DNA of 64,000 nucleotides from RGIG4097 sp964637515 (GCA_964637515.1 CAZWUI010000006.1:1-64000), one strand, 5' to 3'. Shown: positions 17,424-25,973, counted from the first letter of the stretch. Program-made: numbers and translations. Notes: generated by a model from the sequence alone, not told the origin.

Positions 17424-20053
17424 AATCACTTTCAGATAAAGACAAAAACAAACTCTCTCCCATGATGCAAAGGTATCTCGTCATCAAAGAAGAATACCCC
17501 GATTGTCTGCTATTCTTCAGACTCGGCGACTTCTACGAGATGTTCTTTGAGGATGCAGTCACCGCATCGAGAGTCCTCGACCTGACTTTGACGGGCAGAA
17601 ATTGCGGACTCGAAGAGCGCGCGCCTATGTGCGGGGTGCCTTACCACGCAGTAGACACTTATATTCGTAAACTCATTGACGCAGGGTATAGAGTCGCTAT
17701 ATGCGAGCAACTCAACGATCCGTCTACAACCAAAGGTATGCTCGATCGTGACGTCGTCAGGGTTGTAACTCCGGGCACCGTCATGGAAGAAGAAATCCTT
17801 GACGAAAAGTCATCTAACTATCTTGCATCTGTCTACACGGATAGAAACGGTTTCGGACTTGCGTGGGCGGATATAAGCACCGGCGAATTTAACCTATTTG
17901 AAGGCGAAGGGGAGAATTTTGAAAGCAAAATCGGCGATTTACTCTCCACGATACAACCGTCTGAAATCGTATCAAACGAAGATTTCACGACGAGATATAA
18001 CCGCATAAACTACTTCCTGTCCACCGAAAAACGCCCTAAATGCTATCACGATTTCGCATATGCGTACAATAGCGCATACAAGAAACTCTGCAACGCTCTC
18101 GGTGTGAATACGCTTGCATCTTTTGAGTGTGACGACAAAGAAAGAGCGGTCGCCGCGGGCGGTGGCCTTTACGAATATCTCGAACAAACCCAGAAACGCG
18201 CACTTGCGCAAATGGACACTTTGACCTTTATCCGCGATAAGTCGTTTATGGTGCTCGACGGTGCGACGAGAAGAAATCTCGAACTTACTTCACGTGCTCG
18301 TGACGGAAAACGTCAAGGCTCCCTTCTTTACGTGCTTGACCGCACGAAAACCGCTATGGGCGCAAGAATGATACGTCGTTTCATCGAACAACCGTTGCAA
18401 GACCTTGACAAAATCAATCTTCGTCTAGATGCGGTGGAAAGCATGGTCAATTCTCGTCAATCCAGAGAGCGTTTGTCGGCACTTCTTGCGGATGCAAAAG
18501 ACCTTGAACGACTTTCCGCTCGTCTTGCCTACGGCAACGCAACACCGAAAGACCTAATCTCCGTTGCGGATACGCTCACCGTTTTGCCGGGGATAAAAGA
18601 GGAGTTGAAGAATCTCGACTCGACTCTCATCAAAAATATTAATAAATCGTTATATCCGCTGAAAGAAGTATGCGCGGTGCTTGATTCCGCTCTCGACCGC
18701 GAAAAAGTCGTGTCGTACAAAAACGGCGGTTACATAAAGAAAGGATACGATCAGACTCTCGACGGTTTGAGAAATATCAATGCAACCGCAAAAGAGTGGA
18801 TTGCCAATCTCGAAGCGAGAGAAAAGGAAGAAACGGGCATCAAAACCTTGAAAATCGGGTTCAATAAGGTGTTCGGCTACTATATCGAAGTGTCGAAATC
18901 ATTTGTCGATAAGGTGCCTTACCGCTACGAAAGAAAACAAACTCTCGTCGGCGGTGAAAGATATATCACCGCAGAGCTTAAACAAATCGAAGATAAGGTG
19001 CTTTCCGCAGAAAGCGGTGCAACTCAACTCGAAGAGAGAATTTTCAGTGAACTCAAACAAATGCTTTTGAGTGTGCTAAGCGAATTGCAATCTACCGCAC
19101 GCGCGCTTGCATCTCTCGATGCACTTTTGTCCTTCGCAGTCGTTTCTGCTGTGGGGAAGTACGTCAAACCGACCATTAACAAGAAAGTCAACCGCATCAA
19201 AATCATCGGCGGTAGACACCCGGTTGTTGAGAATTTGATTGATAGAGGTGCGTACGTGCCAAACGATACTCTTCTTGACTGCGACGAAAATCGCACTATG
19301 GTCATCACCGGACCGAATATGGCGGGAAAAAGCACGTACATGCGACAGGTTGCACTCATAACGCTTATGGCGCATATTGGTTGTTTCGTGCCTGCAAGCG
19401 AGGCGGAAATCTCGTTGACGGATAGAATTTTCACCCGTATAGGCGCAAGCGACGACTTGTCGGGCGGGCAGAGTACGTTTATGGTTGAAATGATCGAAGT
19501 CGCCACGATTTTGAACTATGCAACTTCGTCAAGCCTTCTCGTACTCGATGAAATCGGCAGGGGTACGTCCACTTTCGACGGACTCAGTATTGCGTGGGCG
19601 GTGCTTGAATATATCACCAAAAACGTCAAAGCAAAGACCTTGTTTGCGACGCATTTCCACGAACTCACCGAACTTGAAGACCTTGACGGCGTGAAAAATT
19701 ATCGCGTGCTAGTCAGTGAGAAAGACGATACTATAATCTTCTTGCACAAAATCGCAAGAGGCGGTGCGTCAAGAAGTTTCGGTATCGAAGTCGCATCTCT
19801 TGCGGGAGTCATAAAACCCGTCGTAGAACACGCAAAACGTATTATGGCAAGTCTTGAAGAAGAGTCCAAAAACAGAGATACGAACGAAGTTTTGCTCTCG
19901 TCTGCAAAATCGACGAAAACCGCACAGGTGAGTTTATTCGACGTCCAAAAGAGCGAGATCGAAGAAGAAATCCGCGCTCTCAACGTCGATCAACTGACTC
20001 CCTTACAGGCGCTTACCATATTGTCCGATATGAAGAAAAAGTTGGAGGAGTAG
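17420..20053 (+). CDS. mutS: DNA mismatch repair protein MutS
   Basis: Mismatch-recognition ATPase. The N-terminal mismatch-binding domain shows LFFRLGDFYEMFFEDA near residue 30 with the Phe-x-Glu motif. The ATPase has Walker A GPNMAGKST near 632, a signature DDLSGGQSTFMVEM near 678, Walker B LLVLDEIGRGTSTFDG near 706 and ATHFHEL near 746. At 877 aa it is a full-length MutS1. It overlaps miaB by 4 bp, ends 1 bp before mutL, and has the short C-terminal beta-clamp-like segment QVSLFD near 835. Confidence 0.98.
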   Translation: MKSLSDKDKNKLSPMMQRYLVIKEEYPDCLLFFRLGDFYEMFFEDAVTASRVLDLTLTGRNCGLEERAPMCGVPYHAVDTYIRKLIDAGYRVAICEQLNDPSTTKGMLDRDVVRVVTPGTVMEEEILDEKSSNYLASVYTDRNGFGLAWADISTGEFNLFEGEGENFESKIGDLLSTIQPSEIVSNEDFTTRYNRINYFLSTEKRPKCYHDFAYAYNSAYKKLCNALGVNTLASFECDDKERAVAAGGGLYEYLEQTQKRALAQMDTLTFIRDKSFMVLDGATRRNLELTSRARDGKRQGSLLYVLDRTKTAMGARMIRRFIEQPLQDLDKINLRLDAVESMVNSRQSRERLSALLADAKDLERLSARLAYGNATPKDLISVADTLTVLPGIKEELKNLDSTLIKNINKSLYPLKEVCAVLDSALDREKVVSYKNGGYIKKGYDQTLDGLRNINATAKEWIANLEAREKEETGIKTLKIGFNKVFGYYIEVSKSFVDKVPYRYERKQTLVGGERYITAELKQIEDKVLSAESGATQLEERIFSELKQMLLSVLSELQSTARALASLDALLSFAVVSAVGKYVKPTINKKVNRIKIIGGRHPVVENLIDRGAYVPNDTLLDCDENRTMVITGPNMAGKSTYMRQVALITLMAHIGCFVPASEAEISLTDRIFTRIGASDDLSGGQSTFMVEMIEVATILNYATSSSLLVLDEIGRGTSTFDGLSIAWAVLEYITKNVKAKTLFATHFHELTELEDLDGVKNYRVLVSEKDDTIIFLHKIARGGASRSFGIEVASLAGVIKPVVEHAKRIMASLEEESKNRDTNEVLLSSAKSTKTAQVSLFDVQKSEIEEEIRALNVDQLTPLQALTILSDMKKKLEE

Positions 20054-20054
20054 T

Positions 20055-21995
20055 ATGCCTAAAATTAACGTTCTCGATCCAAGCGTATTCAATATGATTT
20101 CGGCAGGGGAAGTCGTCGAAAGACCGGCGTCCGTTGTGAAAGAACTCGTCGAAAACTCTATCGACGCAGGCGCAACCTCAATTGATATCGACGTCGAAGA
20201 AGGCGGACTCAAACGCATTCAAATAAGTGATGACGGTGTAGGCATTGAGAAAGCGGATATGCGCACCGCATTTTTGCCCCATGCAACAAGCAAACTTTCA
20301 AGAATAGCCGACCTTGATACGTTATCATCATTAGGGTTTAGAGGAGAAGCACTTGCAAGTATCGCATCCGTGTCAGAAGTTACCCTTATTTCTCGTGCGA
20401 AAAATTCGGAAAGTGCCAATAGAATATCGCTTTCGGGTGGAAAAGTCGTTGAAGAAAGGGAAGATAGCAGAGCGGCAGGCACTCTTATTTCCGTCAATAA
20501 TCTCTTTTTCAATACCCCCGCACGTTTGAAATTTATGAAAACCGCTGCGGCAGAGCAGAAAGCAGTCGTTTCAACAGTACAAAAACTCATACTTGCAAAT
20601 CCCGAAGTATCGATTTCACTTTTTAGTGGGGACGAAACTCTCGTTTCACACGAAGGCGGAAGTCTTCTTGATGCGATTATATCCGTCTACGGCATCGAAA
20701 CTGCGGATAAACTCGTTAAAGTCGACTACGCTCAAGCGGGTGTGCAAGTCAAAGGGTATATTTCTCCCACCGATTTCACAAAACCCACTCGTACGTGGCA
20801 AACTTATATCGTAAACGGGCGTGCGGTAGAGAACAAAGATATATCTCTCGCAATCGACAAAGCATATGAAGGACGACTTGTGAAACACAATTACCCGGTG
20901 GCGATTTTGGAAATTCTTATGCCGTTTGACGAAGTGGATATCAACGTTCATCCGCGCAAATCCGAAGTCAGGTTCCGCAACAAAAACTTTGCATTCAGTG
21001 CAATTTACCACGCAATCGGAGAAACTCTCGACAAATTCGGCATAGACGTATCATTTGCCGAAAAAGCAGACAAAAAAGTGGATATTCCCGATGATTTCAC
21101 CGCACTTTACGGTGAAAATCGACCTGCAACCGACTTCGGATACAGACCGAGAGTCGATTACGGCGGATTGAATTTGTCTGCAATCAAAAACGCAGGTATG
21201 CGCAACGTATCCGAAGGTCAAATCGGTGCGTACAAAACCATAAAAACCGAACCGAGCGACGAATTGTATTCGTCTCAAGATAGTTCAAGCGATTTGTATA
21301 ATGTTTCGGCGGATAATGCCGTCGAAAATGCGGAAAATTCAACCGAGAAAACCGCAGAATATACCGAACAATCAATTTTTGATAATGGGGGTTTTGCGAA
21401 TAGTTCGCTAACTCAAGGCAAGTTCGACGGCAAAATCGTCGGACAAATTTTCGATACGTATATTGTCATCGAGCGGGATGGTTTTGTCTATATCATCGAC
21501 CAACACGCCGCCCATGAACGCGTTTTGTATGAGAAAATCGCAAATAGATTGAAACCCGAATTTGTCCAACAACTGCTTATTCCGTTCAGATTCAGACTGA
21601 CCGAAGAAGAAAGCGAATATATGGATAAAATCATTCCGAATCTCAACGAAATGGGATTCCAAGTGGAAAAAAAATACGGCAGTTATTTCATCTATGCGGT
21701 GCCGGAGCCTGTTGCAAAAATGGATTTGAACGCTTTTTTGAACGGACTTTTCAAAAATATGTTGTCCGAACAAGAGTTGACTTTGCTCGATATCGTCAAA
21801 AACAACGTTTGTCAACAGGCGTGCAAAGCGGCAATCAAGGGCGGAGATGCGCTCAGTCGTGAACAAATCGGCGAACTTATCGTTGGACTTATGGACGAAA
21901 ACGGCAAACTTCCTGACAAATGTCCGCACGGAAGACCTACAATCGTCGCATTCACGAAAAAGGACGTAGAAAAAATGTTCAAACGAATTGTTTGA
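20055..21995 (+). CDS. mutL: DNA mismatch repair protein MutL (endonuclease type)
   Basis: GHKL ATPase that nicks the nascent strand after MutS recognition. ATPase motifs are KELVENSIDAGA near 29, DDGVGI near 57, and TSKL with LGFRGEALASIASVS near 91. A linker of about 120 low-conservation residues (about 335-450) leads to the C-terminal dimerisation and nuclease domain. That domain has DQHAAHERVLYE near 478, matching the metal-binding endonuclease motif DQHA(x2)E(x4)E, plus ACKAAIKGGD and CPHGRP. This organism therefore probably uses MutL nicking instead of MutH. Length is 646 aa; GGAG precedes the ATG. Confidence 0.98.
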   Translation: MPKINVLDPSVFNMISAGEVVERPASVVKELVENSIDAGATSIDIDVEEGGLKRIQISDDGVGIEKADMRTAFLPHATSKLSRIADLDTLSSLGFRGEALASIASVSEVTLISRAKNSESANRISLSGGKVVEEREDSRAAGTLISVNNLFFNTPARLKFMKTAAAEQKAVVSTVQKLILANPEVSISLFSGDETLVSHEGGSLLDAIISVYGIETADKLVKVDYAQAGVQVKGYISPTDFTKPTRTWQTYIVNGRAVENKDISLAIDKAYEGRLVKHNYPVAILEILMPFDEVDINVHPRKSEVRFRNKNFAFSAIYHAIGETLDKFGIDVSFAEKADKKVDIPDDFTALYGENRPATDFGYRPRVDYGGLNLSAIKNAGMRNVSEGQIGAYKTIKTEPSDELYSSQDSSSDLYNVSADNAVENAENSTEKTAEYTEQSIFDNGGFANSSLTQGKFDGKIVGQIFDTYIVIERDGFVYIIDQHAAHERVLYEKIANRLKPEFVQQLLIPFRFRLTEEESEYMDKIIPNLNEMGFQVEKKYGSYFIYAVPEPVAKMDLNAFLNGLFKNMLSEQELTLLDIVKNNVCQQACKAAIKGGDALSREQIGELIVGLMDENGKLPDKCPHGRPTIVAFTKKDVEKMFKRIV

Positions 21996-22110
21996 TCGAC
22001 TTATCAAATCGTGGCAGTGTTTTGTGATAAGTGCGCACTTGCAAAACATTTGAATGTAGACTTATATATATTGTTCATATATAACAACCTATTTATATAA
22101 TAAGGATATA

Positions 22111-22203
22111 ATGAACTATATAAATAAGGTGATAAACAAAGCACTTACTAACCATATTAAAACTAATATAAAATACACTCAAGTTGATAAACGTAGAGCG
22201 TAG
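22111..22203 (+). CDS. Possible 30-codon basic ORF between mutL and miaA
   Basis: ATG at 22111 follows AAGGA with a 4-nt spacing, and runs 30 codons to TAG. The peptide would be Asn- and Lys-rich with no membrane segment. A TATAAT hexamer at 22096-22101 ends only 9 nt before the ATG; the best -35 (TTGTTC, 22071) has a 19-nt spacer. The sequence is AT-rich and not recognised. It may be a chance ORF in the miaA upstream region. Confidence 0.2.
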   Translation: MNYINKVINKALTNHIKTNIKYTQVDKRRA

Positions 22204-22276
22204 GCACAAAACTAATCTCGTGTGGCAGAACCGAAGTTTTGTCGCAACGAAAACAAATCAAGGAATGACACTCAAA

Positions 22277-23200
22277 ATGAATCTTCAACCGATATACGTA
22301 TTAGGACCGACCGCGTCGGGAAAATCTGAATTTGCGTACAGACTTGCAAAAAGCACGGATAGCGTAGTTATCTCTGCGGACAGTATGCAGATTTATCGCG
22401 GACTTGACGTTGGTACGGCAAAAGAAAGCGTTGAGCGCAGACAAGAAATCGACTACAAACTCATCGACTTTTTGCCGAGCGATGCTGAGTATTCGGTTGC
22501 GGAATTTGCAGAGAGCGCGAAAAAAGAGATTGAAGATGCGTTGGGAAACGGCAAACTTCCGATAGTCGTCGGTGGCACGGGACTATATTTTGAATCGTTG
22601 TTTTATCCTTTGAGTTTTGGCAAAATTGGAAAAAACGACGAATTGCGGAAGAAACTTGAAAAGGAACTTGAAGAAAACGGCGCAGAGTATATCCACAAAA
22701 AACTTGAAGGAATTGACGTTGAAACCGCCAAAAAACTTCACGTGAACGATACGAAACGAGTTATACGCGCGCTGGAAATCGCATTGTCGGGTGAAAAAAC
22801 CAAATCTGAAATTGTCGACACGGTCGAAAAACCTAACGTGATTGTAATTGGATTTAACACAGATAGAGCGGTCTTGTATGAAAAAATCAATCGTCGAGTG
22901 GATGAAATGTTCGATATGGGACTTGTTGACGAAGTATTTTCGGTCGGGAAATTCGATTGCCAAAGCATGAAAGCAATCGGATATAAAGAGTTTAAGGACT
23001 ACTCACCGCAGATTATCGACGGTAAATTTGTTCTGAATCAATCTGAAATCGACGAAATCAAAGAAAAAATCAAGAAAAACACTCGAAATTACGCAAAAAG
23101 ACAACTCACTTGGTTCAGAAGATACGACTTTGTGCAGTGGTTTGAATGCGGAGATTTTGACGGAGCATTGAATTTTGTGAAGTTGAAACTGTCCGAATAA
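22277..23200 (+). CDS. miaA: tRNA dimethylallyltransferase MiaA
   Basis: Adds the dimethylallyl group to A37 of tRNA, giving the substrate of MiaB. The P-loop VLGPTASGKSEFAYRLA starts at residue 7, ADSMQIYRGLDVGTAK is near 36, VVGGTGLYFESLFY near 98, and RRYDFVQWF is near the C-terminus. Length is 307 aa from ATG 22277, which is preceded by AAGGA; earlier in-frame starts back to 22184 would add residues without family likeness. The gene is separated from mutL by 281 bp, so it may have its own promoter. Confidence 0.97.
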   Translation: MNLQPIYVLGPTASGKSEFAYRLAKSTDSVVISADSMQIYRGLDVGTAKESVERRQEIDYKLIDFLPSDAEYSVAEFAESAKKEIEDALGNGKLPIVVGGTGLYFESLFYPLSFGKIGKNDELRKKLEKELEENGAEYIHKKLEGIDVETAKKLHVNDTKRVIRALEIALSGEKTKSEIVDTVEKPNVIVIGFNTDRAVLYEKINRRVDEMFDMGLVDEVFSVGKFDCQSMKAIGYKEFKDYSPQIIDGKFVLNQSEIDEIKEKIKKNTRNYAKRQLTWFRRYDFVQWFECGDFDGALNFVKLKLSE

Positions 23201-23298
23201 GCCACGGAATGAGATATGGCGGAATAAGCAATAACAAGCTAAAACGCTTGAAAAACTAACTAAAACGATAATAATCACTAACAATAAATCAAAACTAT

Positions 23299-23323
23299 TC
23301 TAAAAAAGTCGTTTTTTTAGAAT
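23299..23323 (+). promoter_or_regulatory. AT-rich hairpin before the PLP-enzyme gene
   Basis: TTCTAAAAAA and TTTTTTAGAA pair perfectly over 10 bp around a short GTCG-T loop, 26 nt before the next ATG and almost 100 nt after miaA. It could be a weak terminator or a 5'-leader hairpin; the surrounding 148-bp spacer holds nothing else I can name. Confidence 0.35.
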
Positions 23324-23348
23324 AAAACAAACAAACGGAGATACAAAA

Positions 23349-24596
23349 ATGACTTTCAATGAAGAAACCGCAAGACAATATGTAAGAGAATGCGAAAAAG
23401 AACTGGGTGCGGAATTTGATAGACTGGACGATATTGCTCTTTTCAATCAAAAAAAGGTGCTTGATGCTTTCGCAAAATACGGCATTCAGGCTCGTCACCT
23501 TGCAGGTACTACGGGTTACGGCTACGATGATATAGGTCGCGATGCACTTTGCGCACTATTTGCGGAAATTCTCGGCGGAGAAAAAGCACTGTTTTCACCG
23601 CATATTGTATCAGGCACGCATGCACTGACCTTGATGCTTTTCGGCGTACTTCGCCCAAATGATACGTTGCTATCGGTTTCGGGAATGCCTTACGACACTT
23701 TGACCGACGTCATCAGTGGAAAAAACAAAGGCTCGCTTGCGGATTTCGGCGTAAAATTCGACCATATCGACCTGAAAACCGTAGAAAATAATCCCGTATT
23801 CGACTATGAAAAAATCGAAAAATTCTTACTAAACACAAGGGTTAAAGCGGTTTTTGTCGCAAGAAGTCGCGGTTATGCTTGGCGCAGTGCAATTAGCGTT
23901 GAACAAATTGCGGAACTCACCGCTTTCGTCAAGAAAATCAGCCCCGAAACCTTGATTTTGGTTGATAATTGCTACGGTGAATTTGTTGAAAAAATCGAAC
24001 CTTTGCAAGTCGGTGCGGATCTCGTTGCGGGTTCTCTCATCAAAAATTTAGGCGGTGGACTTGCTCCGACAGGCGGTTACGTCGCAGGAAAAGCAGATCT
24101 CGTCGATCAATGCGCATATAGACTGACTGCGCCGTCGCTTGGCATGGAAGAAGGTTCGTCATTGTCTGGGTATTTGCCGTTTTTTGAAGGGCTTTTCATC
24201 GCTCCGTCTGTCGTAAAATCCGCACTGAAAAGTGCCGTTTTGTTCTCAAAAGCCTATTCAAAACTAGGTTTTGAGACTCTTCCCGACGACAAAACTCCGC
24301 CGTACGACATCATTTGCAGTCTGAAACTCAATTCACCAGAAAAATTAATCGATTTTTGCCGTGCAATTCAAGAAGTTTCGCCGATTGATAGCAACGTCGT
24401 GCCTGAACCGTGGGATATGCCCGGTTATCAAGACCAAGTTATCATGGCGGCAGGTGCATTCGTTCAAGGCGCATCAATCGAATTATCCGCCGATTCACCG
24501 ATAAAAGCGCCGTATATTGCATATATTCAAGGCGCATTGACCTATGAACACGCCGTTATCGCACTTGAACATACGTTGATTAAAACCATAAAATAA
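23349..24596 (+). CDS. Methionine gamma-lyase family / aluminium-resistance-type PLP enzyme (YnbB-like)
   Basis: Fold-type I PLP enzyme of the Alum_res family, annotated by homology as a methionine gamma-lyase-like or cystathionine beta-lyase-like protein; the true reaction is unproven. Visible features are TTGYGYDDIGRD near 56, SGTHALTLMLFG near 93, VDNCYGEFVE near 210, the expected PLP lysine in AGSLIKNLGGGLAPTGGY near 231, and SLGMEEGSSLSGY near 264. Length is 415 aa, normal. The family gene often lies beside miaA in Bacillota, as here. A ribosome-binding GGAG lies about 11 nt before the ATG, and a terminator follows. Confidence 0.92.
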   Translation: MTFNEETARQYVRECEKELGAEFDRLDDIALFNQKKVLDAFAKYGIQARHLAGTTGYGYDDIGRDALCALFAEILGGEKALFSPHIVSGTHALTLMLFGVLRPNDTLLSVSGMPYDTLTDVISGKNKGSLADFGVKFDHIDLKTVENNPVFDYEKIEKFLLNTRVKAVFVARSRGYAWRSAISVEQIAELTAFVKKISPETLILVDNCYGEFVEKIEPLQVGADLVAGSLIKNLGGGLAPTGGYVAGKADLVDQCAYRLTAPSLGMEEGSSLSGYLPFFEGLFIAPSVVKSALKSAVLFSKAYSKLGFETLPDDKTPPYDIICSLKLNSPEKLIDFCRAIQEVSPIDSNVVPEPWDMPGYQDQVIMAAGAFVQGASIELSADSPIKAPYIAYIQGALTYEHAVIALEHTLIKTIK

Positions 24597-24636
24597 CCGA
24601 AAATCACAAAAAAATCTTGACCTTTACCGCAATTTA

Positions 24637-24677
24637 GCCGTATTTTGATCAGAAAAACACTCAAAATGCGGCTTTTT
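24637..24677 (+). terminator. Terminator after the PLP-enzyme gene
   Basis: GCCGTATTTTG (24637-24647) pairs with CAAAATGCGGC (24662-24672) with one G-U pair, and five T follow at once. It closes the plus-strand gene block that began at miaA. Confidence 0.75.
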
Positions 24678-24694
24678 CAATGAAAAAATGCAAT

Positions 24695-24790
24695 GGAAAA
24701 TTTATCGGCAAAACGTATGGTAAATTAAGCGGTAAATTAATACGTAAAACCGTCGGTAAAATTAGCCAAAAAACGATGAGAATTAAGTTT
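24695..24790 (+). repeat. Degenerate 12-bp tandem repeat, eight units, also an open frame of GKxx tetrapeptides
   Basis: Eight consecutive 12-nt units related to GGTAAATTAAGC begin at 24695, 24707, 24719, 24731, 24743, 24755, 24767 and 24779; the later units are more diverged. The same stretch lies in an open frame from ATG 24680 to TAA 24806-24808 (42 codons), whose translation shows repeated Gly-Lys-x-x tetrapeptides and is strongly basic. There is no ribosome-binding site before the ATG and the terminator of the previous gene ends 3 nt earlier, so I treat it as a DNA repeat first and a gene only as a remote possibility. Further GGTAAA-like words continue to about 24870. Confidence 0.6.
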
Positions 24791-24808
24791 CGTTCTTCAT
24801 ATGGGTAA

Positions 24809-25093
24809 ATCGCGGGAATTTTTTCAGTAAAACGGTAGATTTGACGGTGATTTTAGTGGTAAAAATTGTAGTGATTTATTCGGCCTAATGCGCAGTTAGA
24901 TGGACGGTAACGCACGCAGAAACAAAAATTCAGTTAAGAAAGCGGGCGAGAAATAAAGTTAAGCGTGAAAAGCGATCAGATAATCGTTTGATTGAAATGC
25001 AAAATCAAATCAACTGAATAAGTTAATTCAATAAAATGATTTTTAAGTCAAATAAAATCAATCAATTTATTGAAATAAAATCAAATTGAAAAA
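24809..25093. other. Non-coding AT-rich stretch
   Basis: After the tandem repeat this stretch holds scattered GTAAA and CGGT words and then a low-complexity run of TCAA and AAAT words (about 24990-25090). I find no plausible gene, RNA structure or promoter in it. Confidence 0.5.
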
Positions 25094-25376
25094 TCAGATT
25101 TTGAACAATTTTTGATAGAATTTCAAATTTTGAAAAATCGTCAAAAATTGAACTATCCGCCCCCGACAGGCATTTTTATTCCTTTCTATTCGTAAAAGTG
25201 TTGTTTTGCGCATAGTTTGATTGGTGTTCTCTATCCTGAAATTTGGTACGTTAAACTTATAAAAAGCATGATTGAAATCGGCAAACATTAATTCGTATTC
25301 GTTCTTCTCTTCAAAATCATGAACGTCAAACGAGTTGCATACCTCTTTATAATCAATAGTTTCCGGACGTACGAGA
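25094..25376 (-). CDS. C-terminal part of an unidentified gene cut by the assembly gap
   Basis: On the minus strand a frame is open from the edge of the N gap (25376) to a stop at 25094, giving 93 residues without an obvious internal start beyond ATG 25288. The readable part includes RPETIDYKEVCNS, FEEKNEYELMFADFNH and RKTTLLRIERNKNACRG; the last 20 residues are hydrophobic and aromatic. I do not recognise it. Composition is more AT-rich than the neighbouring core genes. With the piece on the far side of the gap it may form one gene of unknown length, since a gap of exactly 100 N is a placeholder. Confidence 0.4.
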
Positions 25377-25476
25377 NNNNNNNNNNNNNNNNNNNNNNNN
25401 NNNNNNNNNNNNNNNNNNNNNNNNNNNNNNNNNNNNNNNNNNNNNNNNNNNNNNNNNNNNNNNNNNNNNNNNNNNN
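25377..25476. other. Assembly gap of 100 N
   Basis: Exactly 100 unknown bases, the conventional filler for a scaffold join of unestimated size. The true missing length is unknown. Joins like this often fall on repeats or mobile elements, and here it interrupts what looks like one minus-strand gene. Confidence 0.99.
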
Positions 25477-25539
25477 GCGGAAAAATTGAGGATCTACCCC
25501 ACCTTTATGAAGATTTAGTAGATAAGACAACATTTTCAT
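25477..25539 (-). CDS. N-terminal 21 codons of an unidentified gene, running into the gap
   Basis: ATG at 25539 (minus strand), with a second in-frame ATG two codons on, opens a frame that reads MKMLSYLLNLHKGG and then VDPQFFR before entering the N run. A purine-rich GGGGGCAG lies just upstream as a possible ribosome-binding site. Probably the start of the gene whose end is at 25094. No family is recognisable from so little sequence. Confidence 0.4.
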
Positions 25540-25678
25540 TCTGCCCCCATAATTAGATTTAGTTACAGATAACTGATATTAGTGTCCTTTAAGTCAAGTA
25601 CTTTATATATAGAAAGTAATAATAAGCGCACGTGCGCACACACGTATTAAGGTCGTTTTTAGAAATTTTCATAGGAAT
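25540..25678. other. Intergenic segment with a GTGCGCAC palindrome
   Basis: No gene is seen. The 12-bp perfect palindrome GCGCACGTGCGC (25626-25637) overlaps a copy of GTGCGCAC (25632-25639), a word also found in the intergenic spacers before miaB and after mutL. The rest is AT-rich and lies between the gap-broken gene and the palindromic element. Confidence 0.5.
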
Positions 25679-25679
25679 A

Positions 25680-25708
25680 AAAAAAGCGGTAAATATTACC
25701 GCTTTTTT
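25680..25708 (-). terminator. Bidirectional terminator on the left arm of the element
   Basis: GCGGTAA (25686-25692) pairs with TTACCGC (25696-25702), flanked by A and T runs that extend the stem. On the minus strand a run of seven or more T follows, so it would end an antisense RNA coming from the right; it could also act on the plus strand. Confidence 0.7.
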
Positions 25709-25793
25709 CGTACAATTTTACCGTATAACACCCTACTTTTTATTGACTTAAAAGATATACGTAATACGCAAAAATGAAAAGGAGGTTATTCAT

Positions 25794-25868
25794 ATGACGT
25801 TACTGCTAATCTTACAAATAGTATTAGTAACGATACAGATAATTAAAGAAATATCAGGGTGGGAATAA
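25794..25868 (+). CDS. 24-aa hydrophobic peptide, candidate type I toxin
   Basis: ATG at 25794 sits 8 nt after a near-perfect Shine-Dalgarno sequence, AAAAGGAGG. The 24-residue product has an uninterrupted hydrophobic stretch (MTLLLILQIVLVTIQII) followed by the short polar tail KEISGWE, a shape typical of membrane-acting type I toxins. The ribosome-binding site pairs perfectly over 11 nt with GAATAACCTCC, which overlaps the stop codon, so the full-length mRNA could fold to hide its own start. A strong promoter on the opposite strand reads straight across it. The sequence matches no toxin family I know by heart. The plus-strand promoter is poor (TTGACT at 25743 with no good -10). Confidence 0.55.
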   Translation: MTLLLILQIVLVTIQIIKEISGWE

Positions 25869-25882
25869 CCTCCCATTTGCGT

Positions 25883-25911
25883 ATTTTATCACGTATAATA
25901 AATAAAGTCAA
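25883..25911 (-). promoter_or_regulatory. Strong promoter reading antisense to the 24-codon ORF
   Basis: On the minus strand TTGACT (25906-25911), a 17-nt spacer and TAAAAT (25883-25888), with TG one base upstream of the -10 as an extended -10 element. Predicted start near 25876. The mirrored left arm keeps TTGACT but lacks the bases forming this -10, so the two arms now differ in promoter strength. Confidence 0.72.
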
Positions 25912-25943
25912 TAAAAACACCTTATACCCTAACCTATAAAGAA

Positions 25944-25973
25944 CGGTAAAATTTACCGATCAATTTTTTCCCC
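25944..25973 (+). terminator. Weak terminator-like palindrome on the right arm
   Basis: CGGTAAAATTTACCG at 25944-25958 is a perfect palindrome followed by ATCAATTTTTTCCCC. It could end a plus-strand transcript of the small ORF at about 200 nt. The stem is short and AT-rich, so this is tentative. The next 100 bp to the end of nfo hold nothing I can name. Confidence 0.45.

Larger units (their letters stand above)
25676..25876 (-). ncRNA. Predicted antisense RNA across the 24-codon ORF
   Basis: Inferred from a strong minus-strand promoter (25883-25911) and a strong terminator (25680-25708) with the small ORF between them. The RNA would be about 200 nt and fully complementary to the ORF, its Shine-Dalgarno sequence and its leader. 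It has its own copy of GGAGG but no start codon at a suitable distance, so it is probably non-coding. This is the arrangement of a type I antitoxin RNA; expression has not been shown. Confidence 0.5.

Noticed and set aside
24695..24790. CRISPR array
   Set aside because: The units are 12 bp, directly adjacent and diverged, with no spacers and no cas genes in the window.
24680..24808. Functional gene for a Gly-Lys-repeat peptide
   Set aside because: No ribosome-binding site, begins 3 nt after a terminator, and the periodicity is explained as a DNA tandem repeat; kept only as a finding.
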